From positions 159,707 to 223,706 of the forward strand of contig NW_003314328.1 of NCBI RefSeq assembly GCF_000143415.4: a stretch of DNA of 64,000 nt, in the 5' to 3' direction. The notes below the pieces were generated by a model. That model was given only the letters and a program-made list of their open reading frames with translations. It was not told the DNA's origin and made no database searches. The DNA comes from Selaginella moellendorffii. Taxonomy: Eukaryota > Streptophyta > Lycopodiopsida > Selaginellales > Selaginellaceae. Positions 54,731 through 64,000 of this stretch are shown piece by piece. Every line of letters starts with the position of its first letter. Positions within the stretch are counted from its first letter, which is position 1. The translations under genes were made by a program, and so were the position numbers.

Positions 54731-55159
54731 GAATTGGTCCAACACCCGCTGGATCACTAAAAGTACTTTTTCTGTTCCCGTCTTTTTGTCACTCTTCACT
54801 GAGAGTAAGCATAAAAATGCTGCCTTGGTTCCTTTAGTGAGTTGTCCTTTTATGGACACCAAGTTTAAGCAGGATTCTTTGGCCTTATATTACCCTACCT
54901 TTAAATCCTGTGCCTCCACCTTGGATCGTTCTCTTCGGGCATTCGCCAGTACCACAAGGTTCCTACCTTATCCATGTAGGGCTACTACAAACCGATTGAA
55001 CCAATCCATCCCGAAGATTACGTTAAATCCCACCATGTCCAACATAGTAAAATCCATGTCTACTTTCCATGTCCCTACTTCGACTCTCGCTTGTTGAAGT
55101 ACCTCATCGGTGCTTTGGCTACCTTGAATAAACTCTATAGTCCTTGATTCACCCAGCCA
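54731..55159 (-). other. chromovirus B protease-RT linker, degenerate
   Basis: Stop-rich, but between two coding parts of the same element. A central stretch is compatible with the second half of the protease (minus-strand IFGMDWFNRFVVALHG). No separate gene. Confidence 0.45.
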
Positions 55160-55500
55160 CTACATTGTTAATCTAGTTTGCCGAACTACGTCTGTAGCCA
55201 CAAAATTATCTGAAACACCTATATCAATAAAGATCTTAATAAAGCTACTTCCGAGCTTCCCTCGGAGGGTTAGTAGATTTCGTGAAAGACTCTCTACTAA
55301 AGTTTCTCGTGTAATGAGTAACTTTGAGCTAGGGACTGGATCACGTACCTCAATTTGAATTTCACCTGACTTAATAGCCATATTAGCTCTGGCCTTCTTT
55401 GGGTAGGGACATTCCCTCGAAAAGTGTCCTGCTTCACCGCAATTAAAGCATATGTTATTTCCCACACTACTAGCTGACTTGACCTTCTTATCCATGGGTT
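55160..55500 (-). pseudogene. chromovirus B zinc knuckle and protease start
   Basis: NICFNCGEAGHFSRECPYPK is a clean CCHC knuckle (nucleic-acid binding). The protease start reads IKIFIDIGVSDNFVA, with DIG instead of the catalytic DSG/DTG, so the active site is damaged. Confidence 0.8.
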
Positions 55501-56547
55501 TGTCTCTTTACGCTTGACTCCCCCACATACTTGCTTGCTGGCCATTGGATTTGCCTTTCCAAAACCCGAGGACTCATTCTTAAAGAAACTCTTTTTGAAT
55601 TTCCCTTTGCCATATGTTCCCCTTGGTTTAGCCCCTTTGCTAAACGTGAACCCCGACCCCGTCGTGCTCCCTTTTCACAGGTTATCATTGAAATGCACTT
55701 TGATAGCCGTATCCAACGCTTCCGTGTAGTTGGTCGGGTTCCAATGCATCACCTTGCTGCGAGCCCAGGTTTACAAGCCTGATATGAAGGCATGAAACAC
55801 ATCCATATCACCCATATATGTGGCAAGTATCCTCTTTGCCATAAACCCATTCACATACTCTTGAATGGTTCTCGTCTGCTTCAGCCTATTCAACTCATCC
55901 CTTAGGTGCAAAGTAGTATTCGGAGGAACGTAAGTTGCGCAGATCCTTGCCTTTATCATTTCCCAAGTGGCCACTAGTCCTTCATTGACCCTTATCATTC
56001 TCCACCAAAACTGGGCATTATCTACCAAATATGGTTTTGCACATGGGACCTTTTCTAAGCTTGGTAACCGCAACGCTCGGAAGTAGTCCTTCATATCATA
56101 AAACCAATCCTCCACTACCTTATAGTCATTCACTCCCTTGAAGACTGGTAGGGGCTTTGGTTTATACTTAGGAATTACTTGAGGGATTATTTCCACTTCA
56201 GTTTGTTCGACCTTGTTTGGTTTTGCCTCAGTCCTTACCAAAGGGTCCGCATCTTTTGCATTGCTAGCATCTGCAGTCTTTTGTTTTTTCTTCCACTTCT
56301 CGTTATGTTTTAGCTTGCGTACGAGAGTTTTCAGCAGGGCATTGGTCTGTACCAATTGTCCTTTTAGAATTTCCAATCAAGCCTTAGATGACCAAACCTC
56401 ACCATTGGACTCCTATTTGGAAGTTTCCTTACTAGAGTCCTCCTCATGCAAGAATTCCTCATCCATAGCCTCTTGTTTGACAGAAAGCTCCAGCTCTAGA
56501 GGAAGTTCTGTCTCCGCCTTGGTTTATTTATGTTCTATGTTTGCCAT
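55501..56547 (-). pseudogene. chromovirus B gag
   Basis: Proposed ATG at 56547; TAA, TAG and TGA occur within the first 60 codons. The frame at 56376-55771 holds LVQTNALLKTLVRKLKHNEK, FYDMKDYFRALRLPSLEKVP, AQFWWRMIRVNEGLVATWEM and LRDELNRLKQTRTIQEYVNG, the gag capsid-like domain. A TAA follows HAFISGL, then the basic C-terminal region leads to the knuckle. Confidence 0.75.
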
Positions 56548-56590
56548 CTCCCAACAATCTGCCTCTATCCTTCGCTAGAAATGACGAAAA

Positions 56591-56605
56591 AGCTTTGATA
56601 CCAAA
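56591..56605 (-). promoter_or_regulatory. primer-binding site of chromovirus B
   Basis: On the minus strand TTTGGTATCAAAGCT, one base off the initiator-Met tRNA type site, next to the LTR end. Confidence 0.6.
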
Positions 56606-56606
56606 T

Positions 56607-57269
56607 TGTAAGCCATAAATTTTTCCTATCCAATTTGCCAACTTACCTCATCCATCCAACCAGCACTACTTTAGCTTTAGCTAAGTTCCCTTGCCAAAGT
56701 TCCTGCCTATCGTACCAACTCCTACTTGGTCCTACTTGATTTCAGCAATTCACTACATGAGTAACGGGATATTAGCCATCCATCCACAAATTCCTAAATT
56801 CTTTCTCAATCTCCCTCCCTGGGTTAGACTGGACTTAAGGTTCTATTACACTCCCCGCATACACAAGCAGCTAAGCACACCAAGCCTCCAAATTCTTAAC
56901 ATCCTTTAGTACAACAAGACTTGATCATGGGACCCTCTAAATCCCAAGCCTTGGGTGCAACACTTGTTCCAGAACACCAGGGGGAAACACTGTGGCCCAA
57001 TATAAGTACCCCTACTCCCTTACTTCCATCCCGAAGGGAAGGCCCATGCCCCTAGGAAGGGAGAGGACCAATGAGCTACAAGGTACTCAAGTGGGGCACC
57101 ACTCCACATAAGCCGAGAGCACTACAATCGGTTTCCCTTCCGAGAGTGGGAGTTGCTCTTGAGCAAATTCAACATCCCTACGTGGAGTCGAGCATAGTTT
57201 TCTATGCTTAGTCGACCTAGCTAACCCATGCTAATTATCTTACCTTCGGCGCACCTTCGCATCCTAATA
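56607..57269 (-). repeat. LTR of chromovirus B
   Basis: About 663 bp from TATTAGGATGCG to GGCTTACA on the minus strand. Its start matches 24919-25014 and an inner part matches 25894-25957. Integrase lies upstream and gag downstream, so one LTR serves both as 3' and 5' LTR. Confidence 0.65.
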
Positions 57270-57299
57270 TATGATATTGCTCAATTTCTAAAAATATAT

Positions 57300-58655
57300 T
57301 CTTTAATTGAATTTTGGATAAGTACATAGAGTTCTACCTTGCAAAAATTCCTCCACTAGATCCCACGTGTTCACTATGTTCTCCTCCAGTTCCCATATTG
57401 CTTCGAAGTGCGGAAATCCTTTTCACTTCATATGGAACTCCCTCACCTCGCGTCCTTGTCGCTTACTCTTGTGCGCATTGAAGATGGCCTCAACTTCGTA
57501 TTCCTCTTCCCCTTGGATAACCTCAGGTAAAGGTCTTACCCTGTCTTTGCAAAGCAGATCCTCAAAATATGGCTTGAGTAAATTCACATGGAACACAATC
57601 TTCCCCATCTCAAGTCAAAGGCGGTAAACCACTTTACTAATTCGTGCTTCAATCTCATAAGGCCCCATGAACCTGCTTAAGGAACTTAAGATCAATTCAT
57701 TTCCAAAAATACATGCATTTTTACCTTTGGGTCAACTTTTGGCTGATCCCACTTGGTAGCTTTAGGTTCTTGGTGTTCAACCACACCTTCTCCCTAGGTT
57801 GGAACTCTACATCCTGGCGCTTCTAGTTCGAATACTTGGTTTGCCTTTATTGAGCCTATTCTAAGGAATCCCTCACTAAATTCCAGATGTTGAGTCTTCC
57901 CGTCGCGAATGCCTCCACTGTGGGTAACTCTTCATGATACTCAGCCACACCGAGTTCCACAAGACCTTCAATAGCTCACCCATTGATGACTTCCTATGGA
58001 CTCACCCTGATACTCAAGTGTGGTGAGTTGTTATAACACATTTCTACAAGTCCCAAATGACTTACCTAATCAATTTAGTCTCCAGAGACATAGCATCATA
58101 AATAATCCTCTAGCTGCTTATTCACCCTTTTTGTTTATCCGTTTGTCAAGAAGTGTTGGTGCCATCCAACTTGACTTAATACTCAATACTTGTCTGTGGG
58201 TGATAGGCTGTGCTGAATTTCAACTTAGTGCGATACTATTCCAAGAGAGTTCTCCAGAATCTACTAGTGAAGATTTTATTTCAATATAAGATAATCTCTT
58301 TTAGCCTTCCCTGCACTCGAACCAATTGTTCGAAGAACAGCTTCGCCACACCTTCCACATCCACTTCCATTGTGGTGGGTATGAAATGTGCCATCTTTGA
58401 AAATCGGTCCACCACCACAAATATCACATTAAACCCCTCACTTAGGGGGAGTCCCATGATGAAGTTCATCGTAAGACATTTCCACGAATGATCTGGAATT
58501 GGGATGCTTTGTAACAGGCCCTTGTTAGCTTTAGCTACGGCTTTGACCTGCTGACATATTGGACATGTCTTTACATAGTCTTGGACATCCTTAGCCATAT
58601 TTGGCTAGTGATACTTCCTCTTGAGTAAGCCCATCGTCTTGAGCACTCCGAGCAG
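57300..58655 (-). pseudogene. chromovirus B integrase and chromodomain
   Basis: MAKDVQDYVKTCPICQQVKA, IPIPDHSWKCLTMNFIMGLP and VIFVVVDRFSKMAHFIPTTM (58598-58281), then a degenerate core, HVNLLKPYFEDLL and chromodomain YEVEAIFNAHKSKRQGREVR (57520-57423) with WKGFPHFEAIWELEE beyond a frame change. Confidence 0.8.
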
Positions 58656-58780
58656 GGCTACTCTTGAATAGTGTTTGATAAACTTTCGGTAGTAGTTGCA
58701 AAGCCCAATAATGCTTTTAAATTGTGTATATTCAATGGTCGTTCCCAATCCTGGATTGCTTAGACCTTCCCAAGGTTAGT
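58656..58780 (-). pseudogene. chromovirus B RT fragment fused to integrase (RNase H deleted)
   Basis: SIIGLCNYYRKFIKHYSRVA is joined directly to LKTMGLLKRKYH of integrase. The RT text is uninterrupted at the place where the A LTR sits in the two other B copies, so it shows the pre-insertion site. Confidence 0.7.
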
Positions 58781-59599
58781 GCAAAAATCACTCAACAACT
58801 CTAAGACTTACAACCATAAGTTGATTTAGAGAATGGTGATTTTAATATAGAAAGTTTCACGCCTTTTACAAGTTAATACAAATTTACCACTAATAAAAAA
58901 GGAAATCCTATACTAAAGTATATGGCAAGGATGAAAAGAAGGTAGTGAAAGGTTTTAAATGCCAGAATTACATTCACTCTAAGTCAACTTCTCACTATAA
59001 CACCTTACCTTAGAGTTGCATTGCTTAGAGAGTTCTTGCCTAAAAAGGAAAAAACTTTAATCCCATCTACAGCCATTGTAATTGAGCCAGGGGATTGTGA
59101 TAATAAAGTTCCTACAATTGATATAAAGATTGGCAAAAATTTATTATTTGGAACTCTCATCAATGGTGGCTTAAGCATAAATATTTTGGAAAAGAATATT
59201 TGCAAAGAATTAAGTGTAGGTCTAATGTACAAATGTACAAATGGTAGATAACTGAAACATTACGCCAATTGGAAATATTAGAAATGTCTTAACCAATGTG
59301 ATTGGCCTAAGGTACAAACTAAATTATATCATGCTTAAAATGACACAATGAGATTCTGCCTATTAAACCCTATTAGACAAACCTTGGTTAAAAATTACTT
59401 GCACAAATCAAGACTAGAAAAATGGTTTCTTGTGTATAAAGCAAGACAACCAAATATTGCATGTCAAATAGCATTGTTGAGAACAACCACAAGATTAGTT
59501 ATTTTTCCTGATTGCCGACTGCTCGTGTAGTAACATGGGTGGAGACTCTCTTAAATGTGGATACAGTTGACTACTAGATGTTCAAGGAGGCTTTCAAGT

Positions 59600-60282
59600 C
59601 TCACGTCAACTGGCAGAAGCCCACCAACCAATTACTCATGGATTTTTTTTTCGTTCTAACAAGGTGTCTATGAGTCTATTCCTGAGTATGTTATGTGTTT
59701 CAGAGCATACTGGAAAGAGTGCATACAAAGGAGGATCATCAGCAATGAACCACATGGCATCACAACATTCATCTCCGGCTTGAAAGGCAGCTTACAGCAC
59801 AAGATGTTGAAGCAGCAATTTCAAATATGCCATGAGACATTTACAACAGCTGAATCACTTGAACATGATCTCCTCCAAAAGCTTGGCATATCACGCATAA
59901 AAGAAGCCTTCAACCCACCACTAGAGGGTGTTTCCTACTCAACAATCTGCATTTTGCTCCTCTGGTAATATCCACAAGCAATGAGTGAGTTCCTTCGATG
60001 ATCGAGAAAGCACTGTTAGAACTTATTGGCTACAAGGAGATCATCCAACAACAACACTAGATGTAGGAAAAACTTTTGGAGGAGTTGAAGGCAAGTTGTT
60101 TGCAGCAAACAAAGTATAGAATTTGTTGTCCTTGTCAAGACTACTCTCACTGCAACATCAATACGCATGACATGGACAAATGTTGGAAGTTGCATCCCAA
60201 GCTCCATCCTCCACGTACACAGCATGTCCAGGAGCAACCATTTGTTGACAACACCAACATATCCAGACAAGACAAATACTAG
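59600..60282 (+). pseudogene. gag (Gypsy C, copy 3)
   Basis: SIPEYVMCFRAYWKECIQRR, HGITTFISGLKGSLQHKMLK and QFQICHETFTTAESLEHDLL are gag-like. After stops comes DYSHCNINTHDMDKCWKLHP, the knuckle of this family, with QEQPFVDNTNIS as in copy 2. Confidence 0.65.
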
Positions 60283-60560
60283 CAACAACTAGAGCTTTGC
60301 AAGATCAAAGCCTCTCCATTGTCAAGCAAAGGAAAATCATTTGTTGGACAACGGTTACCATTCCCTTCAACATTTGCAGTGTAAGGTAAATCACATCTTC
60401 TCTTCTAGCCTCTGCATGCTCTCCATAGTTTGCTAGCACTTTATCCCATGGTGTTCGGCCACCTTCAGCTATACCAAAGTCTATCTTGCAGGAGCTAGTG
60501 TAAGCTCTAGTGACTATCACCCTCGGCCAGCTTGCACAATGTCTTGGTTTTGCATAGTAG

Positions 60561-61232
60561 TTGGAGCAATTTCCTATTTCCAGAGGCTTGACACATCCTC
60601 CAAACACTTCTATCAACACACCAATCCAAGTCATGCTAACACATATGCCCTCAAATCCTGGAGCTTTCATCATCCTGGTTTCTCTTGCAAATTCCGAACT
60701 AATGGAGGTGTTAATAGACAGAAAATCTAGGCTAAACATCATCTCATTGAATTTGGCTCATTCCTTAGGCTTGCAAGTGTCCAGGAGCACAGCCATAGTC
60801 CTCAAGACCTTTGCCAACCATTTTATCTTACTAGTGGGCATCTGTTGTAGGATTCCCATCTCGGCTAAAGGCATTATCCTTGATATGGACATTTTGGTGG
60901 TAGACTTTGAAGCTATATGTGGGGAAGGAGTGCATGACTCGCTCATCTTGGGACGTGTTTGGCATGAGGAAGCCTGTTGCCACACAAATTGGAAGCATAG
61001 ACAGCTACATATCTTCGATAGAAAAATTAGTGTAGTGTTTTACAACAATTATAGGCTCTCCTCAGTTTCCCATCAAGTTTTTCTAGTGGTTGAGCAAACG
61101 GTGCCTACCTTGACACTTTCTGAGCTCCCAGTCTTTTTCTCAGAATTCATTTCAGACGATGAACCCTCAAAGGTTGAGTTCATTGATTGCAACATGGTTG
61201 ACTTGCTAGACTTTTTGTGGAGCACTGTTTGA
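60561..61232 (+). pseudogene. protease region with lost active site (Gypsy C, copy 3)
   Basis: A 223-codon open frame colinear with 47466-48029: MEVLIDRKSRLNIISLNLAH in place of DALVDSGSRSNIIS, then STAIVLKTFANHFI, LVVDFEAICGEGVHDSLILG. The catalytic Ser-Gly is replaced by Arg-Lys. The frame is long but cannot encode an active protease. Confidence 0.7.
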
Positions 61233-61464
61233 TATTCAACTCTCTATGACTTAGAGAAGATTGCATCATCATTGGCATCCCAATATGCAGAAGAAAATGT
61301 TGTTGAAGATAACACCATCACCACAAAAGTAGCAGCTGAGCAGGAGAAGAGCACATAGTCACTCCAAGCACTAACAGATGATCCACAAAGCAGAGCATTC
61401 TCATTAGCATCTCTTGGGAGTATGACCAACACAACACCTCAATGAGATTCCAATTGAGACAAAG

Positions 61465-61752
61465 TTGGATTCACAATCTCTAGCTGCCATTCATACTCGA
61501 CTCTACACAATTGTGTTTTTAGAGGACATGGCTTGCAACCTTTCAACATCTTTTGGATCTTGTATCCATCAACCTGATGTTGTGCTCACCTTTTATTTAG
61601 AAGAAAACCTCCAAAGCACATGTATTTCATCATGTGATCTTGTGAGTGTGATGTGCACCATAGAAGAAACATCTTTGACAGCAGTTCTTCCTCATACTCT
61701 AGTGCACAATTCTCTTGCACCTCTTAGAAAAACATTGTCCACCAGTACGTAG
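61465..61752 (+). pseudogene. linker remnant (Gypsy C, copy 3)
   Basis: A 95-codon open stretch (TRLYTIVFLEDMACNLST...) where the linker of family C would lie. No motif is recognised; ends at TAG 61750-61752. Confidence 0.3.
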
Positions 61753-61829
61753 CAATTATATGGCATTCCTGGACAACAAAAGATTGCCATTTCTCTACAT
61801 AGGAAAAGTGGAGTCACCCTTTTCTAGTT

Positions 61830-61900
61830 AATTAAGAGTTTTAGGATATTTAAGGTTAAGTGTCCTTGGGTTTAAATAGTACTGGGCTCTAAAAAATCTA
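61830..61900 (+). repeat. 5S-like Cassandra relic
   Basis: GGTTAAGTGTCCTTGGGTTT and AATAGTACTGGGCT resemble the 5S rRNA sense sequence as modified in the LTR at 48415-48608, but on the opposite strand. Preceded by TTAGGATATTT, as in that LTR. Confidence 0.5.
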
Positions 61901-64000
61901 AATTCAAAGGCTTACATTAACAGCTTTGTTCTGATAGTAGCTCAATTTGGTTCACTACCACCACAAGACATTATCTAGGTTGTGACTTCTAACACTTATT
62001 ACCACATCCTTAGTGGGTAACACCATTTCACTTGACTGTTAGATCCCCTAGAACAACTCAAGAGAAGTTCAATAGTTGGGAGCCAGTCCTCTTCACCATT
62101 CTAGAGCTCTCAACCTTTCACCACACACTAGTGTTTCACACTCGTTCATAGAGATGTGGTTGTCACCCTCGAACTCACATGACACCCTGAGTGGGAGGAC
62201 AACTTGACTATACTTTGAGGCATCTCTAGAGGAAGCAGTAGTGATATTGGTCTCTGGTAGAAGACACCATGGTGTAGCTTGATCCTAGTGGATGAAGAGC
62301 ATCCTAAAGCAGGCAAACACTTCACACGGTGACTTTTTTTTTTTTTGTTCTTTCTTTATTCTTCTGTTTTTCTATTCTTTCACTTTTCTTTGTCATTTTT
62401 AGGACTGTGGCTACTGTGAAGTAGTCTCTTGCTTGGATCCCAGTTCTCAGGGTTGCGTTAATTTCATTTGTTTGGGAGCTCAAGGTGTTGAGAGGGAAGT
62501 GTCTCAACAATGGGGAGAACATTTTCTCATACTTTGAAATCCTACTCAAATATTTCTCTTTTGTGAACTCCATACCCTAGAAAATGGTGAAGAAGGGGAA
62601 TATACCCCTGCACTCTAGCATCTCATGCCCATAGAATATTTTGATAGTGGAATATTCTATAGAATTTTGCTCAAAACTCAAAGCTATTTACTAAAAGGCG
62701 ACCACGAGGGAATGCACTAACTCCATCACGTATGAGAACCCACAACCAAAGTGCTGGTGAAGACTCCAAGGTGATGCCCTATGCTGCGAGGAGAAGAGAC
62801 CAAAGAAAAACAAAGAAAAGAGAAAAGAAGAAAGAGAGTGTGGAGATTTAGAGTCAAGGAGAAACCACATGGGAAAACTTGATGAAAGAATTAAACACTA
62901 GAACAAGAAAAGACTAAGTGGAAAAAAGAAAAATGAAAATGAAACAAAAAAAAAAAAGAGAGAGAAAAACAAAGGAAAAATAGAAAAGAGAAGATAAAGA
63001 AATGAAACCAAGTAGGAGAACTATTTATCTGGACTCCAACTTAAGGACTTCTGACTTCTAGAAAATGCCTCAAATATAACCTAGCTTCTTTCAAAATTCC
63101 AAGGGAATAAAGTGATGGAAGTGAATGTGTTGCCTGGGAACAAACGTGATGGAAGACAACAGCCTAACAAATAAATGGTGGAAGGTAGGGATGAGTGATT
63201 TAAATGGAGTGATAGTGGAGGGGATCTGGCTTGAAGTGGTTGGCAGCATATGTGCTTGTCGCAGAAGAAGAGGCTTGTAGTCTTTGTGGGCATCTGCTGG
63301 GATCATTGTGTTCTACTGCTATAGGAATGTAGGATTAGGTAAAACGTTGGCCCATAGTAATGCCTAGTCTCCAGGTCCAGCCAGCTCTTAGAAATCAGGT
63401 GTTAAGTGTCTTGGATTTGCCCATACTTGCTGCATCAAGATAGTTTGCATCATATCTTAAGTTTGGGAAGTTAGGTTTTGCTGCTTCTTGGTGTGTCTAC
63501 TATGTATGATTATGATGAATATGGTGATGTAATAGAATCCCCATGGTGAGAAAAAGTGAAGAAATGTGAACCAGGCAACTATAGTGAGTGGTAAACAATG
63601 GTGTAGCAAAAGAAAATTTAGGAACTGTGAGCAGCAACTATAAAATGGATGAGCTCCTAGACAAGAGGAGTTGATGCATCCTCAAAGTGAAAGTCTAGGC
63701 TCATGGTTGTTTCACCTTGGGAACACCATCTAAAACAAAGCAAAAAAAGTGAATAAATTTGGAAAAGGAAAGTGAAAAGAAAGGAAAGATCTCACAATAT
63801 AAGAAGTTTGGAGAACCCTCTCCCAGTGAGAGAACCTATGCCAAGAGGTCATAAAGAGTCATGAAGGAGGCTAAAGATGCTACAAAAGCTAATTGTGTCA
63901 CCCTCTAATGTGTGATGTTGTGTTGGCCCAAAGTGAGTAGTGTTGCCGATCTGATGAAATCTGGAGCTAAATGCTTAATATATGCGACCGTGTTAACAGC
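61901..64000. other. no recognisable gene
   Basis: A/T-rich low-complexity tracts (T-run 62334-62345, purine-rich 62800-63005). Short open frames are unlike known proteins and biased by the low complexity. No repeat boundaries found. Confidence 0.5.

Larger units (their letters stand above)
53321..58655 (-). mobile_element. chromovirus B, tandem/rearranged copy
   Basis: Read right to left: integrase and chromodomain (58655-57300), LTR (57269-56607), priming site, gag, zinc knuckle/protease, RT, solo LTR of A (53930-53570), RNase H start (53569-53321). Integrase followed by LTR followed by gag is the order across the junction of two head-to-tail elements sharing one LTR. It is heavily mutated. 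Confidence 0.75.
59000..61752 (+). mobile_element. Ty3/Gypsy retrotransposon, family C, copy 3 (old)
   Basis: The most diverged relative of 46085-50170: gag with the same Cys/His knuckle, then the protease region and part of the linker. An unrelated protease-like stretch (59021-59251, GTLINGGLSINILEKNI, Asn for the catalytic Asp) precedes it and may come from another element. No LTR is recognised. Confidence 0.65.

Overview
The window looks like repeat-rich nuclear DNA of a streptophyte (land plant or charophyte alga). The evidence is plant-type chromoviruses, priming sites resembling the initiator-Met tRNA type, Cassandra-like LTRs with a 5S rRNA-like segment, a non-LTR element of plant type, a short TTTAGGG tract and one 100-N assembly gap. 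I cannot name the species. No rRNA gene, tRNA gene, CRISPR array or ordinary housekeeping gene was found. Almost everything is transposon sequence, much of it nested and decayed.

Layout. 1-2557: 5'-truncated Ty3/Gypsy fragment (gag end, protease, an RNase H-like domain), cut by a degenerate LINE on the minus strand (2558-9076). 9077-22091: the most interesting part, a 13-kb block bounded by a perfect 22-bp terminal inverted repeat. It holds a minus-strand gene of the DUF7869 type (a possible DDE-like transposase; 13098-10200), a small acidic ORF, and a plus-strand gene of at least 11 exons (16058-21651). That gene appears to fuse a ParB-like domain, a remnant of a permuted beta-class DNA methyltransferase, long acidic and Pro/Thr-rich regions, and an FCP1-like HAD phosphatase domain. 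About 24 copies of a 20-23-nt palindrome are scattered through this block (intergenic DNA, coding frames, and micro-introns just upstream of 3' splice sites). I saw none elsewhere in the window.

22120-25957: chromovirus A integrase/chromodomain and LTR inserted in the reverse transcriptase of chromovirus B, followed by B RNase H, integrase, chromodomain and a broken LTR. 25958-30180: AT-rich DNA with little recognisable content. 30181-43066: a large non-coding LTR retrotransposon (LARD-like) with a younger copy of the same family inside it (31061-38136, 5-bp target duplication). 43067-46084: AT-rich DNA with a Cassandra-like relic and a decayed hAT/DUF4371-like element. 46085-50170: second copy of the first Gypsy family, long enough to show that its RNase H-like domain lies between protease and reverse transcriptase, with a 194-bp Cassandra-like solo LTR inside. 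50171-58780, minus strand: chromovirus D (gag to integrase start) joined to chromovirus B, which has a solo LTR of A in its RT and an integrase-LTR-gag tandem arrangement. 59000-61752: third, most decayed copy of the first Gypsy family. 61753-64000: nothing recognisable except a 5S-like relic.

How it may fit together: the two divergent genes of the 13-kb element could supply mobility (DUF7869 protein) and a DNA-binding or formerly DNA-modifying function (ParB/methyltransferase-like protein). The dispersed palindromes are candidate sites for one of them. This is inference. Both genes carry in-frame TAG codons, so this copy may be inactive.
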